Below, piece after piece: positions 19,199 through 28,529 of a stretch of DNA of 64,000 nt (the stretch's first letter is position 1; every line of letters starts with the position of its first letter). The DNA comes from CAVXXB01 sp963765585 (GTDB lineage: Bacteria; Calditrichota; Calditrichia; JAJRVZ01): assembly GCA_963765585.1 (NCBI GenBank), contig CAVXXB010000003.1, positions 1 to 64,000 of the forward strand, given 5' to 3'. Below the pieces are notes generated by a model. The model did not search any database and had not been told where the DNA came from. It was given only the letters and a program-made list of their open reading frames with translations. Position numbers and translations under genes: made by a program.

Positions 19199-19519
19199 TT
19201 ATGCCACAAGATTGTCAATAATCTTGTCATTTTTATGTTCCCGCCGTCTCTCTTTGTATTTTTTTATCTGCCTTTCAGAATTATCTAATGCCTGATCAAT
19301 CGATTTGAAAATATCATCCGATTTTTCGGTTATTAACAAAACCTTATTGTTTAGTTTTATTCTAAACTCGGCAAGCTGCACCTGTTTTTCATATGATAAA
19401 ACCATCTTGGCGTCAAGGACATCTTCATACAACTTTTTCTTCTTGTCCAATTTTTCGGTCAGATATTTTTTGAGTCTATCCGGAGCTTTGTAACCTCGTG
19501 CAGTGATGGAAAGATTCAT
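19199..19519 (-). CDS. hpf: Ribosome hibernation promoting factor, short form
   Basis: The 106-residue protein belongs to the HPF/YfiA/RaiA family, which binds the 30S decoding region and inactivates ribosomes in stationary phase. Family features are the start MNLSITARGYKAPDRLKKYL, the beta strand VLSYEKQVQLAEFRIKLNNK and the basic helix QIKKYKERRREHK. The C-terminal dimerisation domain of long HPF is absent, so this is the short type. The start codon follows directly after the stop of the xer gene with no spacing, and an AGGAGGTG ribosome site lies inside the end of that gene. Confidence 0.9.
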   Translation of the reverse strand: MNLSITARGYKAPDRLKKYLTEKLDKKKKLYEDVLDAKMVLSYEKQVQLAEFRIKLNNKVLLITEKSDDIFKSIDQALDNSERQIKKYKERRREHKNDKIIDNLVA

Positions 19520-20440
19520 TCACACCTCCTTATTGTTTTGAGATTTATCTGATCCACTCGGATGTGCCCGGGTGTATATTTTTTTTAGATGATCAATTGA
19601 TGTATGGGTATAAATTTGGGTGGTTGATAAATTTGCATGTCCTAATAGATCTTTTACGGCTCTGATATCGGCTCCCCTGTTCATCAAATGTGTTGCAAAT
19701 GAGTGTCTGAGCACATGAGGGCTTTTCTTTTTAATATCGGTTATTTTTTGTAAATATTTATTTATTATTCTATAGATTGCCATCGGATAAACGGCATTAC
19801 CTGATTTAAGAATAAACAGGTTCTCAACGCCATCCCGAACATATTTACTGCGCTCAGTCATATATTTCTGCAAAGTTTCAAGTGCATATTTACCAACTGG
19901 AACCATGCGCTCTTTTTGGCCCTTGCCTAAAACACGGGCCACACCTTCTTCAAACGAAACATCATGTACAGTTATTTCGATTAATTCGGCTCTTCTTATT
20001 CCCGAAGCATAAAATAATTCCAGAATTGCCCGGTTACGCAGGCCTTCAAAGCTGTTCTCCGGTGGTAATTCAAGTAATTTTTCCATATGTTCAATGGAGA
20101 GAAATTCAGGAAGGCGTTTATCAAATTTTGGAGTTTTAATACCCCTGGCAGGATTGGCTTCCAGATAGGTCATTTTAGTCATGAAGGCAAAATAGGCTTT
20201 TACAACTGACAATTTTCTTGCAATACTGATTCGTTGCAGTTGTTGTGCGGCAAGCCATCCCAGATAGTCACGCAAAGTCCGTTTTTGTACCAGTTTCCAA
20301 TTTGCCTGATCGGATTTGAAATATTCTTTTAAGAAAGACTCAAACTGAATCAGATCACTTTGATATGCATCAATCGTATTTGGTGAATATCGTTTTTCCA
20401 GTTTGATATATTTTACATATTCTCGAATATAACGGTGCAT
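19520..20440 (-). CDS. xerC: Tyrosine recombinase XerC/XerD family
   Basis: The 306-residue protein has the N-terminal SAM-like core-binding domain (about 1-90) and the catalytic domain. The catalytic residues are visible as R (ASGIRRAELI), K (region VLGKGQKERMVP), H-x-x-R (HVLRHSFATHL), H (LLGHANLSTTQIYTH) and Y in TTQIYTH. Such enzymes resolve chromosome dimers at dif. I cannot separate XerC from XerD from sequence alone. The start overlaps the topA stop by one base (TAATG), and the hpf start follows its stop, which indicates one operon. Confidence 0.9.
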   Translation of the reverse strand: MHRYIREYVKYIKLEKRYSPNTIDAYQSDLIQFESFLKEYFKSDQANWKLVQKRTLRDYLGWLAAQQLQRISIARKLSVVKAYFAFMTKMTYLEANPARGIKTPKFDKRLPEFLSIEHMEKLLELPPENSFEGLRNRAILELFYASGIRRAELIEITVHDVSFEEGVARVLGKGQKERMVPVGKYALETLQKYMTERSKYVRDGVENLFILKSGNAVYPMAIYRIINKYLQKITDIKKKSPHVLRHSFATHLMNRGADIRAVKDLLGHANLSTTQIYTHTSIDHLKKIYTRAHPSGSDKSQNNKEV

Positions 20441-22695
20441 TAAGTCGATTTATCCTGAAGAGATATATTATTTTTACATTCCGGACACTCTAAAAAGTTC
20501 CCTTTTGCCTTGGTATATTTTTCAAGCAGGTAATGATGCCCGCAAGCTTCACATTTTTTATTCGCCGGTTTATTCCAACTGACAAAATCACATTTTGGAT
20601 AATTTGAGCAGCCATAAAACACTTTGCCCTTCCGGCTTCTTCTTTCAATCACATCTCCGCCGCAATCCGCTTTGGGACAATTTATGCCAAGTGGAATCGG
20701 CTTGGCATTCTTACATGTCGGATAATCCGAACAGGCCAGAAACTTGCCGAATCTTCCAACTTTTATTACCATCGGACTGCCACATTTATCGCATTTTTCA
20801 TCACTTTTCTGAGGCTCTGCCGGCTCATCAAGCGGTTTTGTATTTTTACAGTCAGGATATCCGCTGCAGGCCATAAAACGCCCGTTCCTTCCCCAGCGAA
20901 TCACCATCTCGAGACCACAAACATCACATTTCTCCCCGGTGGTCTCCTGCAAATCAGACTTTATTTTGTCCTTTTCCTTCTTTGCATTTTCCAATGCGGT
21001 TGTAAAAGGTGTATAAAAATCTTTCATGACCTCTTCATATTTATAATCACCAGAAGCAATTTTGTCAAGCTCATCTTCCATATTTGCTGTAAATTTTACA
21101 TTAAAAATATCCGGGAATTGTTTTACCAGGATACTGTTAACCGTTTCACCCAGTTCTGTAGAGTGTAATTTATTTTCCTTTTTCTCAACATACTTCCGTT
21201 TTATAACCGTAGTGATAATTTGTGCATATGTACTTGGACGACCGATGCCCAGGCGATCCAGTTCCTTTACCAGGGTACTTTCCGTATACCTGGCAGCTGG
21301 TTTTGTGAAATTTTGTTTTGGATCGGCTTCTAATAATTCAAGAATCTCACCTTCCGAGAGCCCGGCCGGGATCGTTAAATTATTTTCATCTCCATTTTCC
21401 TCAAGATCCTGACCATACATTTTCAGATATCCGTCAAATTTCATAACCTCACCTTCGGTACGAAACAGATAGTCCCCTGCACTGATTTCGACCACGGTTT
21501 TGTCAAATACGGCCGGCATCATTTGCGATGCCATAAAACGTTTCCAAATGAGATCATAGAGTCTGTACTGTTCGGGCGACAGATGTGTCTTAAGCGTTTC
21601 GGGATGGAAGTCTTCTTCTATATATGTAGGACGAATTGCCTCGTGTGCATCCTGTGCGGAACTCTTTCCCTTAAAAAATCTGGGCTTTTCCGGTAGATAA
21701 TTATCACCATATTGTTGATTTATAAGTTCCCGGGCTGCATCCAGTGCTTCCGTACTAACCCGTGTTGAATCCGTACGCATATAAGATATCAAACCCACGC
21801 TGCCTTTTCCCGGAATTTTTACACCTTCATATAGTTGCTGTGCCACAGTCATGATACGGCTTGTGGAATATCGCAATAACCGTGCGGCGGCTTGTTGCAA
21901 TGTACTTGTGATAAATGGCGGTGCCGGCTGTTTTTTTACCTCTTTTTTTGTAATTGCACTTATAACTAAATCAGAACCTTTTATTTTATCAAGATGACCA
22001 TTCATCTCCATTTCGGAAGGAATCTGGATCTTTTTATATTTCTCACCATCACGGATTTTTTCAAGATTTGACCAGAATGCGTCCTGTGGTTTTCCCTTTA
22101 CATTTATTTTTAATGTCCAGAATTCTTCGGAAACGAATTTACGGATGAGTTCTTCACGTTCACATATCAGGCGTAATGCGACAGATTGCACCCGACCGGC
22201 ACTCAAACCGCGGTATACTGTTTTCCATAAAATAGGACTGACTTCGTAACCGACTATGCGGTCAAGCACCCGTCTTGCCTGTTGAGAATGTACCCGTGCC
22301 ATGTCGATATCCCGGGGAGATTCGATTGCCCGGGTAATAGCCGAACGGGTAATTTCATTAAATTCGATTCGCTTGATATCCTTGGAATCTCCCTCAAATA
22401 TTGATGAGATATGCCAGGCAATGGCTTCCCCTTCACGATCCGGATCTGTGGCCAAATATATCATATTGGCATCTGTAGCTTCCTTTTTTAACAACTTGAT
22501 CACTTTTTCCTTGCCACGAATCTTTATATACTGGGGTTTAAAACCATCCTCAATATTCACACCAAATTTGCTTTTAGGAAGATCGATGATATGGCCGACG
22601 GACGCGGCGACTTTAAAATCTTTACCAAGAAATTTATTTATCGTGTTCGCCTTACTGGGTGATTCAACAATGACGAGTGATTTATTTTTTACCAT
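20440..22695 (-). CDS. topA: DNA topoisomerase I
   Basis: The 751-residue type IA topoisomerase relaxes negative supercoils. The Toprim domain opens with LVIVESPSKANTINKFLG and includes YLATDPDREGEAIAWH. The active-site tyrosine is in GLISYMRTDSTR. Four C-terminal zinc-finger modules are seen as CxxC...CxxxxxC groups: CDVCGLEM..CSGYPDC, CDKCGSPM..CSDYPTC, CPKADCGGDV..CSNYPKC and CEACGHHY..CPEC. It heads the topA-xer-hpf unit on the minus strand, a common neighbourhood, with the smg-like gene upstream. Confidence 0.97.
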   Translation of the reverse strand: MVKNKSLVIVESPSKANTINKFLGKDFKVAASVGHIIDLPKSKFGVNIEDGFKPQYIKIRGKEKVIKLLKKEATDANMIYLATDPDREGEAIAWHISSIFEGDSKDIKRIEFNEITRSAITRAIESPRDIDMARVHSQQARRVLDRIVGYEVSPILWKTVYRGLSAGRVQSVALRLICEREELIRKFVSEEFWTLKINVKGKPQDAFWSNLEKIRDGEKYKKIQIPSEMEMNGHLDKIKGSDLVISAITKKEVKKQPAPPFITSTLQQAAARLLRYSTSRIMTVAQQLYEGVKIPGKGSVGLISYMRTDSTRVSTEALDAARELINQQYGDNYLPEKPRFFKGKSSAQDAHEAIRPTYIEEDFHPETLKTHLSPEQYRLYDLIWKRFMASQMMPAVFDKTVVEISAGDYLFRTEGEVMKFDGYLKMYGQDLEENGDENNLTIPAGLSEGEILELLEADPKQNFTKPAARYTESTLVKELDRLGIGRPSTYAQIITTVIKRKYVEKKENKLHSTELGETVNSILVKQFPDIFNVKFTANMEDELDKIASGDYKYEEVMKDFYTPFTTALENAKKEKDKIKSDLQETTGEKCDVCGLEMVIRWGRNGRFMACSGYPDCKNTKPLDEPAEPQKSDEKCDKCGSPMVIKVGRFGKFLACSDYPTCKNAKPIPLGINCPKADCGGDVIERRSRKGKVFYGCSNYPKCDFVSWNKPANKKCEACGHHYLLEKYTKAKGNFLECPECKNNISLQDKST

Positions 22696-22847
22696 TTGAG
22701 ATTCCAGTCCATTTCCTGTTTTTCAATTCAAGATCATTATATACGCATTTAAGCGCATAAATAATTCACATATGCTACCAAATATGTATCCAATTTCCGA
22801 CAATATTATCTTCTGTTATTGAAATGTGAGCTATTTATTACAATAAA

Positions 22848-23315
22848 TTATTGCAGGGGTACATCATCGTGGTATAATGAATAGCCATTAAAGGGTGTGC
22901 GGTTATCCATGTCAAAGATAATCGACGCAACGATCAATTTTAGATCATCGACAGAAATATCATCTTTACCAAATGCCAGCGCCCGTTCCACAAACTGATC
23001 CATCTCATTATCCTTAATAACTCCCAGATGAATCAGCTGAACCAGATACCCATAGGCATCCGGTGCTAATATTAACTGCTCCACATCGGGAAAATGGTCC
23101 AGTTCCGGATCAAAATCTGGTCTTCGCAGATTCGAATCCGAGATCGGTTGCTGCAGGTGCTTAAAAATCCAGGAAAAACCAAGATTGATTTCGATATCCG
23201 TATATCCTTTCAACTGAAGCGCACTGGTGAGATTCACCCGCGCTTTCTGATTCCAATCCTGTTGTAATTCAGATAACAGATATACAATTATTTCAATAAG
23301 TCGTTCTTGCATCAT
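22848..23315 (-). CDS. DUF494 / Smg family protein
   Basis: The 155-residue protein resembles the Smg/DUF494 family: start MMQERLIEIIVYLLSEL, a middle region with the acidic DPELDHFPDVEQLILAPDAYGYLVQLIHLGVI, and the closing ISVDDLKLIVASIIFDMDN. Members have no settled function and usually lie beside dprA and topA, as here. I start at 23315 (or 23312); the longer frame from 23333 adds six residues before the family consensus begins. Confidence 0.75.
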   Translation of the reverse strand: MMQERLIEIIVYLLSELQQDWNQKARVNLTSALQLKGYTDIEINLGFSWIFKHLQQPISDSNLRRPDFDPELDHFPDVEQLILAPDAYGYLVQLIHLGVIKDNEMDQFVERALAFGKDDISVDDLKLIVASIIFDMDNRTPFNGYSLYHDDVPLQ

Positions 23316-23451
23316 TCCCCAGATTTTCCGCAAAAGTAATCAAATGGCTGATTAAAATCAAGTTCTATGGATCCGCCAAGCTCACATAACAATATCTGCA
23401 AATCAAAGAAAATAAAATGTGATGTTAATCAATTATCTCCTTTCAATTTTA

Positions 23452-23534
23452 ATTGCTATTGGCTATCAGCCATCGGCTGTCGGCTTAAAACGTATACCAC
23501 GTTGACAGCCGAGAGCAGATAGCAAACAGCCATG
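23452..23534. repeat. Inverted heptamer arrays (ATYGGCT / AGCCGA)
   Basis: The left arm carries ATTGGCT, ATCAGCC, ATCGGCT, GTCGGCT (23457-23484). The right arm carries the complementary ACAGCCGAGAGCAGATAGC series (23505-23523). The 240-bp spacer 23316-23555 holds nothing else recognisable. Confidence 0.65.
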
Positions 23535-23555
23535 TAGTTCCACACACATGTGCGT

Positions 23556-23867
23556 TTATGCGCTCTTTTCGCACAATTCTCTCAAAAACTCATAAGTATA
23601 AATTCCGGTGTCGTGAGTGTCATTCCATTCTAAAGAAATGGCATAATTACCTATCCACTTCCAATTTACTAATTCAATCGTAGATAAATCCGTACTCAAA
23701 ACTTTCAAAGGATTATCATCTTCACGTTCATCACGACATACGGCACATGGGCAGTTTTGTCGTAACATCTTTGTATTATACAGGCACTTCCGGCCATCAT
23801 TCCAGCTTATCATCAGAAGATCAGAACTGACTTGTTCAATTGTTTCCGGTTTTAATTTATCTGCCAT
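23556..23867 (-). CDS. DUF971 family protein
   Basis: The 103-residue protein matches the DUF971 (GBBH-like beta-hydroxylase N-terminal) fold: MISWNDGRKCLYNTKMLRQNCPCAVC, then LVNWKWIGNYAISLEWNDTHDTGIYTYEFLRELC. The family CPCAxC cysteine motif may bind metal. Stand-alone members are often near Fe-S or Mrp genes, but here it follows pepT. I chose the ATG at 23867, whose first base is shared with the pepT stop (TAATG), implying coupled translation; a longer in-frame start at 23954 lies wholly within pepT and is unlikely. Confidence 0.8.
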   Translation of the reverse strand: MADKLKPETIEQVSSDLLMISWNDGRKCLYNTKMLRQNCPCAVCRDEREDDNPLKVLSTDLSTIELVNWKWIGNYAISLEWNDTHDTGIYTYEFLRELCEKSA

Positions 23868-25123
23868 TACTCCTGATCTGCCCTTTCTGCCCAGAGTAAA
23901 CACAAATGGATGATTGTTTCCACCGCCTTTTGCATATCCTGAATAGAAATCCATTCCTTTTTACTATGAAAATTATGCCCCCCGGTAAAAAGATTCGGGG
24001 TAGGTAAACCCATAAAGGAAAGACGCGCGCCATCAGTACCACCGCGAATCATGCGCTTTTCCGGTTTCAGACCGGTTCTCTTTATGGCCTCAATGGCCAG
24101 ATCTTTCACTTTGGGATGATTATCTAAAATCAATTTCATATTTCTATATGATTCTTTAATCTCAAGATCGATTGAGGCTTTGGGATATTTTTTTGACAAT
24201 ATATCACAGTATTCCTGTAACCGGCCTTCTTTTTCTTTAAGTCCTTCAATATCAAAATCCCGCACCAGTAATATGACTTCTGATTCTTCAACGGATGCCT
24301 TTAATGCATGGGGATGAAGATATCCCTCACGTTCCTCGGTGGTTTCCGGTGACATGGAATCCGCCGGAAGCATAGATATAAGTTCACATGCAATTTTTAT
24401 ACCATTCACCATACGGTTTTTAGCAAATCCAGGATGTACATTCACACCCTTTATAGTTATGACAGCCGTATCAGCACAAAAAGTTTCATCTTCAATTTCG
24501 CCCGCCGTCTCGCCATCAATTGTATATGCATAATCTGCGCCAAAATATTTTACATCAAAATGTTCGGTGCCGGTACCGACTTCTTCATCCACTGTGAATG
24601 CTATTTTTATTTTTCCATGCTTCAGATCCGGGTTGTTGATCAAATACTGTATGGCGCCCATTATTTCAGCGATACCTGCTTTATTATCCGCGCCAAGCAG
24701 AGTAGTCCCGTCTGTTGTAATAATATCATGGCCAATACAATTCGCAAGCGCAGGGTTCATATTAAATTCGATGATTTGCGATGGATCTTTCGGCAAGACA
24801 ATATCCGCACCCTGGTAGTTTTCATAAATTACCGGGTTGACATTTTTCCCGCTCACATCAGGTGAGGTATCCACATGGGCAATGAGGCCTATCACCGGCA
24901 CGTCTCTTTCAACGTTCGCCGGTAGTGTGGCAAATACATAACCATGTTCGGTTAATTCCACATCCTGCAAACCCATTTCAATTAACTCGTCTTTCAGGTA
25001 ACGGCATAATACAAGTTGTTTTTCCGTACTGGGATATGTCTTTGAGGTTTCACTGGACTGGGTGTCAAAACGGACATATTTTAAAAATCGATCCAGAAAC
25101 AAATTTTTTTCTACAGGCTTCAT
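23867..25123 (-). CDS. pepT: Peptidase T (tripeptide aminopeptidase, M20B)
   Basis: The 418-residue cytoplasmic zinc aminopeptidase cuts the N-terminal residue from tripeptides. Zinc-ligand and catalytic motifs are visible: GLIAHVDTSPD, TTDGTTLLGADNKAG, VDEEVGTGTEHFD, ADYAYTIDGE and the C-terminal GGHNFHSKKEW. I start at the ATG at 25123 (MKPVEKNLFLDRF), preceded by AAAGGAAAAT; the longer frame from 25174 has no family similarity. It overlaps the DUF971 gene by one base. Confidence 0.93.
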   Translation of the reverse strand: MKPVEKNLFLDRFLKYVRFDTQSSETSKTYPSTEKQLVLCRYLKDELIEMGLQDVELTEHGYVFATLPANVERDVPVIGLIAHVDTSPDVSGKNVNPVIYENYQGADIVLPKDPSQIIEFNMNPALANCIGHDIITTDGTTLLGADNKAGIAEIMGAIQYLINNPDLKHGKIKIAFTVDEEVGTGTEHFDVKYFGADYAYTIDGETAGEIEDETFCADTAVITIKGVNVHPGFAKNRMVNGIKIACELISMLPADSMSPETTEEREGYLHPHALKASVEESEVILLVRDFDIEGLKEKEGRLQEYCDILSKKYPKASIDLEIKESYRNMKLILDNHPKVKDLAIEAIKRTGLKPEKRMIRGGTDGARLSFMGLPTPNLFTGGHNFHSKKEWISIQDMQKAVETIIHLCLLWAERADQE

Positions 25124-25160
25124 ATATTTTCCTTTACAATCTTCGGTCGTGTAAAAAATA

Positions 25161-25233
25161 ACCACAGAGGACACTGAGCAAATTATTAATATTATGTAGG
25201 TTAATACTGTTTCTCATTGCCTCCCCTCTGTGA
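25161..25233. repeat. Imperfect inverted element, ACCACAGAGGACACTGAG type
   Basis: ACCACAGAGGACACTGAG (25161-25178) faces CTCATTGCCTCCCCTCTGTG (25213-25232). A second, shorter example is CCACGAGTTCACAG..AACTCTGTGG at 25388-25426. These resemble the octamer-type ends at 52292 and 57750. They lie in the 594-bp non-coding spacer 25124-25717, which otherwise holds the heptamer array at 25624 and a CCCGGTTTTATCGGG hairpin near 25440. Confidence 0.5.
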
Positions 25234-25623
25234 TATCTTCTATTATAATTTTTATATTTAATTCTTGATTATTTTTTTTGCTATAACTTCTTCATAATCA
25301 CTTTTTACACCCACCTATTTGGGTAAAGATAAAGATTCAAATGCATAAACGAATCTATTCATAGAACTAATTTTATAAAGATATTTTCCACGAGTTCACA
25401 GATTTAATCTCTGAGAACTCTGTGGTTTCTTTTTCATGTCCCGGTTTTATCGGGATGACACTACCCAATCTTCATACTTGTTGGCTATTATTCCTGCAAA
25501 TCATAATAGTAATTTTAATATTGAAATGCAAAAGCAATTTTCTTAAGAACTGAATAGTTTTCCAAACTTTTCCCGAAATCTCACGTAAACAGTTAGATAA
25601 AATTGATATCTTCGGGACCAATG

Positions 25624-25667
25624 GCCAATAGCCGATAGCCGATAGCCGATAGCCGATAGCCGATAGC
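25624..25667. repeat. Tandem heptamer array (GATAGCC)
   Basis: About six head-to-tail copies of GATAGCC, the last five perfect, end some 50 bp before the next start codon. This is the cleanest single-unit array in the window besides TACTGGG at 41601. Confidence 0.85.
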
Positions 25668-25717
25668 AAAATTATTTTCAGCATATTCAAATATCAAACT
25701 TTTTAAGGAGATGTCCC

Positions 25718-26827
25718 ATGCGAATTATTTATTCAATTATATTCATGCTTGTGCTTTTATTCTCATCAGTTCTGGCCCAAAGTGATTTGGATATTATTCG
25801 TTATGCCTTTGATGGTCAGTGGCAAAAAGCGGACTCAATATTGGACTCAAGAATTAATTCCGATTCCCAGGATGCAAAAAATTACTATTTAAAACAACAA
25901 GTCTATTACTATGCGCGATATCTTCCCGGTAACCCGGTCTCAAATGACTCACTAATGGCAATGATTACTCAAAGCGCCTTAAAAACCATTTCACTGGTTG
26001 AAAATGGTGAACTGACGAAGGAAAATAAGTTTTATGCCGGCCGGTCATATGATTTTCTCAGCCGGTTTCAGATCCGTACGTCAAATTGGGATGCTTTCTG
26101 GTCTGCACGTAGTGCTGAAAATTATCTTGAGGAGGTACTGGAAGAGGATCCGGATTTTTATGATGCCTATATGAGCCTTGCCGTACGTGAGTATTTTACC
26201 TCACGCCTGACCGGGTTCACATCATTCCTTGCCTGGTCCACAGGCATGTCCGGAGAACGCGATGTGGCACTGAGTCAGTTCCATCTGGTAGCTGAGAAAG
26301 GAAATTTATGTAAGACCGAAGCTCAATTTGCACTGGCAGCCATTTACCGCTTTATGGAAAACGATCCCAGCCAGTCATTGAAAATCACCGATGAGTTACT
26401 GGTCAATCACCCAAATAATCAGTTTCTCAGAACCCAACACGAACAAGTGCAGTTGATACAGCTTATCAATGCAAATGGAGCAGGATTCCTGACCAATGAA
26501 TTTGATTCGCTACGCACTAAATACCAGATTACTAACTCAAATATTTTAAATGCAACCGGGTATTCATTATTGGGATCAGAACGGATTGCAGATGCCATCA
26601 CCGTTTTTGAAATTAATTTAAAATTATTTCCCGACGAGGCTAACTGCTATGATAGTTATGCTGAGAGTTTGTGGCGGTCCGGTGACACACAAAATGCGAT
26701 AAAATTTTATAAGATTGCTTATGAAAAACTGGATTCTGATACTACCCTTAACGATGCTTTCCGGGATCGAATACGCGAGGGTATAGAAAATAATTTAGAA
26801 GAACTTGGCGCGCAACTCAGTATCTGA
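25718..26827 (+). CDS. Exported TPR-like protein of unknown function
   Basis: The 369-residue protein has a clear ribosome site (AAGGAG) and a signal peptide (MRIIYSIIFMLVLLFSSVLAQ). Helical repeats of the TPR type are seen, most clearly AITVFEINLKLFPDEANCYDSYAESLWRSG-like near residue 295 and NAIKFYKIAYEKL near 330. No catalytic motif is visible. It is convergent with the GWxTD gene two bases away, so the two 3' ends are adjacent. It probably acts in the periplasm through protein contacts; I do not recognise a specific family. Confidence 0.75.
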   Translation: MRIIYSIIFMLVLLFSSVLAQSDLDIIRYAFDGQWQKADSILDSRINSDSQDAKNYYLKQQVYYYARYLPGNPVSNDSLMAMITQSALKTISLVENGELTKENKFYAGRSYDFLSRFQIRTSNWDAFWSARSAENYLEEVLEEDPDFYDAYMSLAVREYFTSRLTGFTSFLAWSTGMSGERDVALSQFHLVAEKGNLCKTEAQFALAAIYRFMENDPSQSLKITDELLVNHPNNQFLRTQHEQVQLIQLINANGAGFLTNEFDSLRTKYQITNSNILNATGYSLLGSERIADAITVFEINLKLFPDEANCYDSYAESLWRSGDTQNAIKFYKIAYEKLDSDTTLNDAFRDRIREGIENNLEELGAQLSI

Positions 26828-26829
26828 TT

Positions 26830-28509
26830 CTATGGCGCCTCATAATCCTTGGTATAGATTCCCAGTTTCTTTGAGTTATTATCTCGGATCTGTATCGAGA
26901 TTCTATAGTTTCCACGGATCAGGCTTATTTTGATTTCCTGCTCCAGTCTGATTCCATCATCAGCAATTCCGGTGATATGTTTATCAGTAGAACCCGAAGC
27001 AACTTCTCTCAAGTCTTCATCAAGAATAGAATAGCTCTCGGTATACCTGACTTCATAGTTATCGCCTGTCTCAATCATCTTCAACTCATCCACCGGAAGT
27101 TGATACTTAATTAACAATATACTGTCACTTGAAAATATTTCCATTTCAAAATCTGAGAGTGGATCTGCATCATAATTATGGAAATAGCGCATTTCGTTCT
27201 TATATACAAAATTAGCATCCAGATATGTGTTAGAGGTCTTCCAATCCAGATATTCCTGTTGTTCATTATTTAAAAATGGATACACATAATTATAATCATA
27301 TGCCTGCGGGAAATTCTGTTCACTGTGCAATCCCCGCGTAATACTTCCCGCATTGATCGCATTACCATAAATATTTGTCCTGAACTGCCTGACAATAAAG
27401 TCGACCCCATACTTATAATATATCCATTCCTCAGTATGATACGCCTGGACTGATCTCACATCCGGTTCACCATACTTGATATACAGTTCTCCCCGGGCGT
27501 CCCATGGTGCACGATACCATCCCTCACGTAAATGCTCATCAGGTAAATATCTGAAATGTGTATAATTCCAGGGCTCAGAAAACTCTGAGCGGGCAAATCC
27601 GACACGTCGTTCAAATTCATCCTGAAGTTCATTTTCCTGTGTCGTCGGTGTCGGATCTTTATCTTTCCAATATTTCCGTATCCACTCTTTGCGATCATAA
27701 TCATCCGTAAGAGCACGGAGTTCATCAAATTCATCCGCATCTGCAACATGCCAGAGCGCGAATTGAATTAAATCATCTTCACTCCACTTATCATCTTTTC
27801 TCAACATGGAGCGATATTGTTCGTATCTTTGTGTGTTAAACCATAAGAAGGAATCCCTGGGTGGCGCTGTTTCAGGATCCTCATCCGCATCCGGAACTTG
27901 TGGCTCTATTCCTTTTTCATAAACCATCCGCATTTCTTCATAACTGCTATCCTGCGCAACATTTTGCCGCGAATTTTGCAGGATTGACGACAAATTTGCA
28001 GCCAGCGGACCGTAGTCTTCATGACTTTTGAGTCCTTCCAACACAGGAAGTGCTTTATCATCGCCGAGCCGCCCAAGTGAAATAGCACTACGATATTTTA
28101 TTTCATCATATTCAGAATTGAGCATGGTGTACAAAAACTCACGATACTGATCCTCTCCTTTACGCACAAACCCTTCTGCCAGATTGATCTGATGCATAAT
28201 CGCATCATCTTTCCAGTTGCTTTCGGGAAATTTTTCAGTGAAGCTCGAAAAAGCCATAAATGCTTCTTTCTGCTTTCCGGGAAGTTTTTCCAGACTGTAA
28301 GCGATCCAGAAACTGGCATCGTCACTATATCTGCTATCCGGATATTTTTCCAGAAATTCTTCAAAAGATGTGATTGCATCAAGCCATTTTTGACTGATGC
28401 ATAATTCCTTCCCCTCCATGAATTTATCCTGTTCATCGTTAGCATAAAGAGGAAAAGCGATCACTATTATTAAGAAAAAAGAAAGTAGATTCAGTAACTT
28501 TTTTATCAT
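26830..28509 (-). CDS. Exported TPR/HEAT protein with GWxTD-like domain
   Basis: The 559-residue protein has a signal peptide (MIKKLLNLLSFFLIIVIAFPLYA). Residues about 30-120 are TPR units (AITSFEEFLEKYPDSRYSDDASFWIAYSLEKL), and 130-180 are HEAT-like (SAISLGRLGDDKALPVLEGL). A GWxTD-type domain lies at about 320-400 (LREGWYRAPWDARGELYIKYGEPD, then WIYYKYGVDF). GWxTD proteins are typical of FCB and acidobacterial genomes and have no settled function. It follows the anti-sigma gene by 20 bp and is probably in the operon of the ECF sigma factor, which suggests an envelope-response role. Confidence 0.8.
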   Translation of the reverse strand: MIKKLLNLLSFFLIIVIAFPLYANDEQDKFMEGKELCISQKWLDAITSFEEFLEKYPDSRYSDDASFWIAYSLEKLPGKQKEAFMAFSSFTEKFPESNWKDDAIMHQINLAEGFVRKGEDQYREFLYTMLNSEYDEIKYRSAISLGRLGDDKALPVLEGLKSHEDYGPLAANLSSILQNSRQNVAQDSSYEEMRMVYEKGIEPQVPDADEDPETAPPRDSFLWFNTQRYEQYRSMLRKDDKWSEDDLIQFALWHVADADEFDELRALTDDYDRKEWIRKYWKDKDPTPTTQENELQDEFERRVGFARSEFSEPWNYTHFRYLPDEHLREGWYRAPWDARGELYIKYGEPDVRSVQAYHTEEWIYYKYGVDFIVRQFRTNIYGNAINAGSITRGLHSEQNFPQAYDYNYVYPFLNNEQQEYLDWKTSNTYLDANFVYKNEMRYFHNYDADPLSDFEMEIFSSDSILLIKYQLPVDELKMIETGDNYEVRYTESYSILDEDLREVASGSTDKHITGIADDGIRLEQEIKISLIRGNYRISIQIRDNNSKKLGIYTKDYEAP

Positions 28510-28529
28510 TTAAAATCTCCTATTTCTCT

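Noticed and set aside
25472..25690. 72-residue minus-strand frame with repeated SAIGYRL residues
   Set aside because: It is the translation of the GATAGCC array and has no ribosome site.
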